A stretch of 64,000 nt of DNA from JAGLQA01 sp023135565 (lineage in GTDB: Bacteria; Acidobacteriota; Aminicenantia; UBA2199): positions 1 through 64,000 of the forward strand of contig DAOWCY010000002.1 in assembly GCA_030639305.1 (NCBI GenBank), given 5' to 3'. Numbering within the stretch: position 1 is the first letter of the stretch; every line of letters begins with the position of its first letter. Shown here in pieces: positions 63,622 to 64,000 of the stretch. The position numbers and the translations under genes are program-made. The notes beneath the pieces are model-generated. The model saw only the letters and a program-made list of their open reading frames with translations, did not search any database and had not been told where the DNA came from.

Positions 63622-64000
63622 TTACCGGTTCAGCGCCTCTTCTTTCGTGTAGAAAACCCAACGGCGATTCTCTAAAACCGCCAGCGCCGCCGGGCTGATA
63701 TTATTGAAAACCGCATCGAATTCTTTTTTGCCGGTAACACCGTTATAATGTTTCATCTTTGCCAATTCATCGCGAATCCTGGCCCGGTTGAGACCTGCCT
63801 TTTCGATTGCTTTTATTAACATGCGCATACCGTCGTAGGCATGGGCGGCGTAGGTTTCCGGGTTTTCACCGAAACGCTTATAAAAAAGGCGCTTGAACTC
63901 TAGGTACCGCGGATCGCTGCCGGCCGGGTTATAGGGATAACCGGCTGCCACCTTGCCGATATTCTCTCCCGCGTTTTTTATGAACTCCGGGGAGACCATC
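63622..64000 (-). CDS. Periplasmic binding protein, C-terminal part (continues beyond right edge)
   Basis: The visible 126 codons end in ...YTKEEALNR and stop at 63622. The sequence YAAHAYDGMRMLIKAIEKAG followed by LNRARIRDELAKMKHYNGVT and PAALAVLENRRWVFY is the end of a Leu/Ile/Val-type (Peripla_BP_6) binding protein. It is homologous to the gene at 61950-63287 (compare AAYAYDAAWIIILSIRSKGL). The two may be a tandem duplication with the repeat array between them. The start lies outside the window. Confidence 0.85.
   Translation of the reverse strand, partial: MVSPEFIKNAGENIGKVAAGYPYNPAGSDPRYLEFKRLFYKRFGENPETYAAHAYDGMRMLIKAIEKAGLNRARIRDELAKMKHYNGVTGKKEFDAVFNNISPAALAVLENRRWVFYTKEEALNR

Overview
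The window looks like chromosomal DNA of a Gram-negative (diderm), mesophilic, heterotrophic bacterium. Supporting signs are lipoproteins, a candidate outer-membrane beta-barrel, sulfatase/TPR/UnbV proteins, and E. coli-like sigma70 promoters with 17-bp spacers. The style of the gene set (TIR-NTPase-TPR, CRTAC1/UnbV, S74 surface proteins, many intergenic palindromes) is reminiscent of the Acidobacteriota/Aminicenantota group. That placement is inference, since no rRNA is present. I saw no tRNA, rRNA, transposase, integrase or CRISPR array.

Layout. 1-3.6 kb: a truncated YgiT-type toxin-antitoxin remnant, a lipoprotein that resembles thiaminase I, a DUF4143 ATPase and an orphan antitoxin-like gene. 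3.6-11.9 kb: aconitase, an ATPase-nuclease flanked by two 141-bp direct repeats, an SRPBCC protein, a DUF255 thioredoxin-fold protein and an Rrf2 regulator. 12.2-19.4 kb: the pyruvate dehydrogenase operon pdhA-pdhB-pdhC-lpdA with a lipoate ligase, then a membrane glycosyltransferase. 19.5-27.7 kb: a small Cys-rich protein, TrpB2, a sirtuin, then ffh-rpsP-khpA-rimM-trmD and a fused ftcD. 28.1-35.7 kb: VapBC, a TIR-NTPase-TPR protein, CutA, a lipoprotein, an MFS carrier and an MntA/HepT pair. 35.7-41.9 kb: a beta-barrel pair, Hsp20, a flippase-like protein, antitoxin-like genes and ispG. 42-64 kb is an accessory envelope region: FG-GAP/UnbV proteins, an ABC-2 permease fused to a dead ATPase domain, two S74 proteins, TPR proteins, a sulfatase-TPR lipoprotein and two tandem periplasmic binding proteins.

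The most unusual property is a set of dispersed palindromic repeat families (A: Gly/Pro-rich GC hairpin plus AAACTTTT palindrome; B; C; D; plus CACGAAGG-type and GGGGACAGGC-type repeats). They fill most intergenic gaps and also lie in frame inside at least six protein-coding genes, including trmD and the TIR protein, where they add low-complexity peptide inserts. Other notable points are: seven genes whose ATG sits 5-6 nt after a good -10 box (candidate leaderless transcripts); an AACC-N4/5-GGTT operator shared by promoters of the 45-53 kb envelope genes; an A10 tract that splits one gene into two frames; and a gene that appears to start with ATT.
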